Assembly: GCA_028696435.1 (NCBI GenBank)
Contig: JAQVHC010000026.1
Location: 1-14,213, forward strand
Source: Actinomycetota bacterium
GTDB lineage: Bacteria; Actinomycetota; Humimicrobiia; Humimicrobiales; Humimicrobiaceae
Reading direction: 5' to 3'
Length of the DNA stretch: 14,213 nucleotides
The notes beneath the pieces are model-generated. The model made no database searches. It saw only the letters and a list, made by a program, of their open reading frames with translations, and was not told where the DNA came from. The position numbers were made by a program, and so were the translations under genes. Of the stretch, positions 13,882 to 14,213 are shown in pieces; the stretch's first letter is position 1; each line of letters opens with the position of its first letter.

Positions 13882-14213
13882 ATGAATGAATTTTCTAACT
13901 CAGCTTCAGAGAAAAAGGCTAAAAAGGGTTTAATACTGGTAAATACCGGTAATGGTAAGGGTAAAACCACAGCAGCAATGGGCCTTGCCCTGAGAGCAGC
14001 CGGAAATAACATGAGAGTTCTGATCTTGCAATTTATAAAAGGTTCCTGGAAATCAGGCGAGGTTAAAATTATGGAAAAATTAAAGCCTCTTATTGAGATA
14101 GAGCAACTGGGTACAGGATTTATAAAGTTTGTAGATGGAAAACCTTCGATATCAGAAGAAGACAGGATGAACGCAGAAAAATCCTTTAAATATGCAAGTG
14201 ATAAGATTAAATG
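13882..14213 (+). CDS. cobO: corrinoid adenosyltransferase CobO/BtuR family (3' end outside window)
   Basis: The enzyme transfers the adenosyl group of ATP to the cobalt of reduced corrinoids, making adenosylcobalamin or its precursors in the cytoplasm. The first 110 codons are in view, out of the usual 175-200. After a polar 15-residue lead comes GLILVNTGNGKGKTTAA, with the P-loop at residues 22-30, which is the family's hallmark. MGLALRAAG and LILQFIKGSWKSGE follow, also typical, then EQLGTGF. ATG 13882 is preceded by GTGAGG about 12 bases away, a loose spacing. It lies 184 bases after the ABC ATPase gene on the same strand, so imported corrinoid would be adenosylated by the next gene's product. 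The identification is strong despite truncation. Confidence 0.93.
   Translation, partial: MNEFSNSASEKKAKKGLILVNTGNGKGKTTAAMGLALRAAGNNMRVLILQFIKGSWKSGEVKIMEKLKPLIEIEQLGTGFIKFVDGKPSISEEDRMNAEKSFKYASDKIK

Noticed and set aside
1..14213. Mobile elements, CRISPR arrays, tRNA or rRNA genes, phage or defence genes
   Set aside because: Looked for on both strands; no spaced repeat array, transposase, integrase, terminal inverted repeats or tRNA-like folds were seen.

Overview
The window comes from an AT-rich bacterial chromosome. Nearly every gene start is preceded by a Shine-Dalgarno-like sequence, one gene starts at TTG, and a cobalamin riboswitch is present, so this is not archaeal. The gene content (electron-bifurcating NfnAB, a CooC-type nickel/CODH maturation ATPase, corrinoid uptake and adenosylation) points to an anaerobe that probably uses CODH or corrinoid enzymes. 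The lineage cannot be fixed from the sequence; a clostridium-like Firmicute or an uncultivated anaerobic bacterial phylum would both fit. All supported genes are on the + strand, and no tRNA, rRNA, insertion sequence, phage gene or CRISPR array is visible.

Layout. Bases 1-276 hold the 3' end of an unrecognised, Thr-rich gene. Bases 364-2645 form a tight three-gene group: grpE, a LemA-family membrane protein and a TPM-domain lipoprotein with a Gly-rich tail. Bases 2778-3560 encode a CooC-like ATPase, followed at 3770-6143 by nfnA-nfnB. After a 453-base gene-free gap come a DUF4349 lipoprotein and a small YtxH-like protein that overlap by one base (6597-7816), closed by a clear intrinsic terminator. 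Enolase follows (8217-9515) behind a good sigma-70-type promoter. A long leader (about 9710-10176) then carries a cobalamin riboswitch and two tandem terminator hairpins, followed by a B12-type ABC importer: binding lipoprotein (btuF-like), permease (btuC-like) and an ATPase with a C-terminal extra domain (btuD-like). The window ends inside a cobO/btuR corrinoid adenosyltransferase gene.

How they work together. The right third is a corrinoid uptake and adenosylation locus under B12 feedback control. NfnAB balances NAD(H), NADP(H) and ferredoxin pools in anaerobes. CooC would load nickel into CODH or a related enzyme encoded elsewhere. Together these fit a Wood-Ljungdahl or other corrinoid-dependent anaerobic metabolism, but that is inference because no CODH, ACS or methyltransferase gene is in view.

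Most genes are ordinary. The best candidates for something new are regulatory: an apparent competing antiterminator helix spanning the two terminators behind the riboswitch, an FNR-like palindrome ahead of cooC, and repeats in the enolase promoter. The uncharacterised C-terminal domain of the BtuD-like ATPase is the best protein candidate. No convincing new multi-gene system was found.
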